Shown: positions 22,212-23,504 of the stretch, piece by piece
Layout: each line of letters opens with the position of its first letter
How positions within the stretch are numbered: the stretch's first letter is position 1
DNA from: JBCDCU01 sp039180865
GTDB lineage: Bacteria; Pseudomonadota; Alphaproteobacteria; Rhizobiales; JACESI01
NCBI GenBank assembly: GCA_039180865.1
Contig: JBCDCZ010000034.1
Span: 1-23,504, forward strand
Direction of reading: 5' to 3'
Length of the DNA: 23,504 bases
Made by a program: the position numbers and the translations under genes
Notes under the pieces: model-generated
Told to the model about the DNA's origin: nothing
The model's database searches: none
Seen by the model: the letters and a program-made list of their open reading frames with translations, nothing else

Positions 22212-22369
22212 ATCAGCTTTCCCTTATCTCGCCTTGCAAAAATGGCGGTTACCGGCCAGACGAGGAAGCCGGTGGTGTCCCAAGAATTGGGTGGCTTCGT
22301 GAGACCTCTGCCATTCTAATGCGCATGAACCCTACAACCTGCATTGACCTTAATCAGAAGGACCAGAAA

Positions 22370-22942
22370 ATGACCTTTGTGCTTCACGATGAGACGACGG
22401 CGCCGGAAAAAGCTCGTGACGCCCTTACCGCAACCCGTAAGAATTTCGGGATGATCCCAAATCTTGAACGGGTCATGGCATCTGCTCCGCCGCTTTTGGC
22501 TGGTTATAGCACGCTTTGGGACCTTTTTGACGAAACGACTCTGACACCCGTCGAGCGGCAGGTTGTATATCTGACCGCCAATTTTGAGAATGAATGCGAC
22601 TATTGCGTGCCATGGCATTCCTTCCTCGCGAAACAGGCTGGAATGAGTGATGCGGAGATTGAAAACCTTCGCAACGGCGCAAAGCTGGACGATCCGAAAC
22701 TTGACGCCTTAAGCCGTTTTGCCCGCTCGCTGATCGCCAATCGCGGCAAGATTGCACATGCTGACCTCGAAGCCTTTTTCGCGGCCGGATATGGCGATGT
22801 TCAGGCAATGGAGGTGATATTGGGTCTGGCCGTCAAGGTGATGAGCAATTACACAAATTCCATTGCAGGCACGCCGCTTGACGCCGAGGTTAAATCGCTT
22901 GGTTGGAAGAAGCCAAAGATCACCATGCGCGAAGGCGTATAG
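22370..22942 (+). CDS. Carboxymuconolactone decarboxylase / AhpD-like protein
   Basis: A 190-residue all-helical protein of the AhpD-like superfamily. The redox motif is C76-D-Y-C79 followed by H83 (ECDYCVPWHSFLAKQAG), the CxxCxxxH pattern of alkylhydroperoxidase-type members. This points to peroxidase or thiol-redox activity rather than lactone decarboxylation. KARDALTATRKNFGMIPNLERVMA at the front and the later KVMSNYTNSIAGTPLD are typical of the long variants of the family. I chose ATG 22370 with AGAAGGA eight bases upstream; the frame stays open to 22202 without family similarity. A SugE/Gdx-type gene follows after 11 bases and is probably co-transcribed. It is divergent from the phasin gene. 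Confidence 0.88.
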   Translation: MTFVLHDETTAPEKARDALTATRKNFGMIPNLERVMASAPPLLAGYSTLWDLFDETTLTPVERQVVYLTANFENECDYCVPWHSFLAKQAGMSDAEIENLRNGAKLDDPKLDALSRFARSLIANRGKIAHADLEAFFAAGYGDVQAMEVILGLAVKVMSNYTNSIAGTPLDAEVKSLGWKKPKITMREGV

Positions 22943-22953
22943 GCGCCGTGTCC

Positions 22954-23274
22954 ATGACCTGGGTTTATCTACTGCTTGCAGGCGTCTTTGAGGTTGTTTT
23001 CGCAGTCGGCCTCAAGGCATCCAATGGATTTACGAAACCGGTGCCGACTTCGGTCTTTGTGCTTGGGATGATCGCATCCTTCTGGTTCCTGGCTCTTGCC
23101 ATGCGGGAGCTTCCGGCGGGCGTTGCCTATTCCGTCTGGACCGGCCTTGGGGCAATCGGAACCGTTGCTGTTGCCGCATTCCTCTTTCGCGAAACGCTTG
23201 GCTTCGGCACGCTTGCGGGGGTCGCGTTGATCCTCTCGGGTATCGTTGTCATCCGCTTAACATCAACAGCCTGA
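22954..23274 (+). CDS. sugE: Small multidrug resistance family exporter, SugE/Gdx type
   Basis: A 106-residue four-helix inner-membrane antiporter. The essential Glu is E13 in LLAGVFEVVFAVGLKASNGF; the AVGLK stretch, MRELPAGVAYSVWTGLGAIG in helix 3 and FGTLAGVALILSGIVVIRL in helix 4 resemble SugE/Gdx more than EmrE. Gdx proteins export guanidinium with protons, while some SugE homologues handle quaternary ammonium compounds. It lies 11 bases after the AhpD-like gene, too close for its own riboswitch, and no guanidine riboswitch is visible ahead of the pair. ATG 22954 is used; GTG 22948 is in frame, and the ribosome site is weak in either case. Confidence 0.9.
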   Translation: MTWVYLLLAGVFEVVFAVGLKASNGFTKPVPTSVFVLGMIASFWFLALAMRELPAGVAYSVWTGLGAIGTVAVAAFLFRETLGFGTLAGVALILSGIVVIRLTSTA

Positions 23275-23342
23275 CGAATACTCGGCGGCCGCGTGGTTTT
23301 GGATGCCCGTGCCGCAGCTTCTCCTTTCTTTGAACCTTTCTC

Positions 23343-23378
23343 CGCGTTCGCCACACCCATCACTAACCGGCGAACGCG
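23343..23378 (+). promoter_or_regulatory. Hairpin in the leader of the last gene
   Basis: CGCGTTCGCC and GGCGAACGCG pair perfectly over 10 bp around a 16-base loop. The structure ends 3-4 bases before the AGAAAGGAGAAG ribosome site of the exported-protein gene. There is no T-run after it. It may be an mRNA-stabilising leader, or the DNA palindrome may be an operator. Confidence 0.5.
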
Positions 23379-23396
23379 ACAGAAAGGAGAAGAACA

Positions 23397-23504
23397 ATGT
23401 CCATCAAAGGCTTCAAAATGATCGCACTCAGCGGTGCGGCTCTTCTGGCAACAACCAGCCTCTCAAGTGCGAAAGACTGGCTCGAATATGTTGAGATCCT
23501 GAAC
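23397..23504 (+). CDS. Exported protein, start only (cut by window edge)
   Basis: Only 36 codons are visible. They begin MSIKGFKMIALSGAALLATT and continue to SLSSAKDWLEYVEILN, a short basic start, a hydrophobic stretch and an Ala/Ser-rich end that resemble a Sec signal peptide with cleavage near residues 24-25. AGAAAGGAGAAG ahead of the ATG is a strong ribosome site, and a perfect 10-bp hairpin lies just upstream. The family cannot be named from this fragment. No upstream gene is close enough to force co-transcription, since the gap to the SugE/Gdx-type gene is 122 bases. Confidence 0.75.
   Translation, partial: MSIKGFKMIALSGAALLATTSLSSAKDWLEYVEILN

Noticed and set aside
22279..22291. CCCAA-GAA-TTGGG inverted repeat between the phasin and AhpD-like genes
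   Set aside because: Only five pairs, without T-run or regulator nearby; expected by chance at this length.
22202..22369. Upstream extension of the AhpD-like gene
   Set aside because: No family similarity, and it would overlap the divergent phasin gene start; AGAAGGA precedes ATG 22370.
22943..22953. Guanidine riboswitch ahead of the SugE/Gdx-type gene
   Set aside because: Only 11 bases separate the two genes, and no riboswitch-like structure was recognised upstream of the pair.

Overview
The window looks like a chromosomal segment of an alphaproteobacterium, most likely in or near the Hyphomicrobiales (Rhizobiales). The grounds are moderately high GC, AGGAGG-type ribosome sites, a FixK regulator next to a heme-PAS FixL-like hybrid kinase and an OmpR-type regulator (an arrangement known from rhizobia), a phasin, and a tripartite tricarboxylate transporter with fused membrane subunits. 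Species cannot be decided from the sequence. No tRNA, rRNA, CRISPR array, insertion sequence or phage gene was seen.

Region 1 (1-13101) reads as a carboxylate uptake and catabolism locus. It starts with the front of a TctD-like response regulator, divergent from tctC (periplasmic tricarboxylate-binding protein) and a tctA-tctB fusion. A hairpin with a T-tract lies between tctC and the fusion. Four genes follow on the minus strand as a tight operon: a short-chain dehydrogenase without the usual catalytic tyrosine, a GntR/FCD regulator, a TSUP membrane carrier, and a 78-residue protein. Divergent from these are tcuA and tcuB, the flavoprotein and 4Fe-4S/membrane pair that oxidises tricarballylate to cis-aconitate, and then a D-2-hydroxyacid dehydrogenase. 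The shared tcu/SDR promoter region holds two abutting TTG-N4-CAA motifs between TGCGTCA and TGACGCA arms, a candidate GntR operator. Converging on the hydroxyacid dehydrogenase are an isocitrate/isopropylmalate-type dehydrogenase and a methyltransferase resembling yeast trans-aconitate methyltransferase. A quinone oxidoreductase closes the region. The inferred flow is TctC/TctAB import of a tricarboxylate, oxidation by TcuAB into the quinone pool, and handling of products by the accompanying dehydrogenases, under GntR and probably TctD control.

Region 2 (13123-18548) is an oxygen-sensing module: fixK, a divergent OmpR-type regulator, and a cytoplasmic FixL-like heme-PAS hybrid kinase, with no FixJ. 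This matches the hFixL-FxkR-FixK cascade of Rhizobium etli. FixK/FNR-type palindromes precede an ABC-type ATPase gene and sit between the kinase gene and a two-domain universal stress protein gene. The ATPase keeps Walker A and B but has lost the Q-loop, signature and H-loop residues, and no permease gene is next to it.

Region 3 (18560-23504) is ordinary chromosome: bifunctional NAD(P)H-hydrate repair enzyme, a fusion of an aminoglycoside-phosphotransferase-like domain with a P-loop kinase, a phasin, a carboxymuconolactone-decarboxylase/AhpD-like protein, a SugE/Gdx-type small exporter, and the first 36 codons of an exported protein cut by the window edge.
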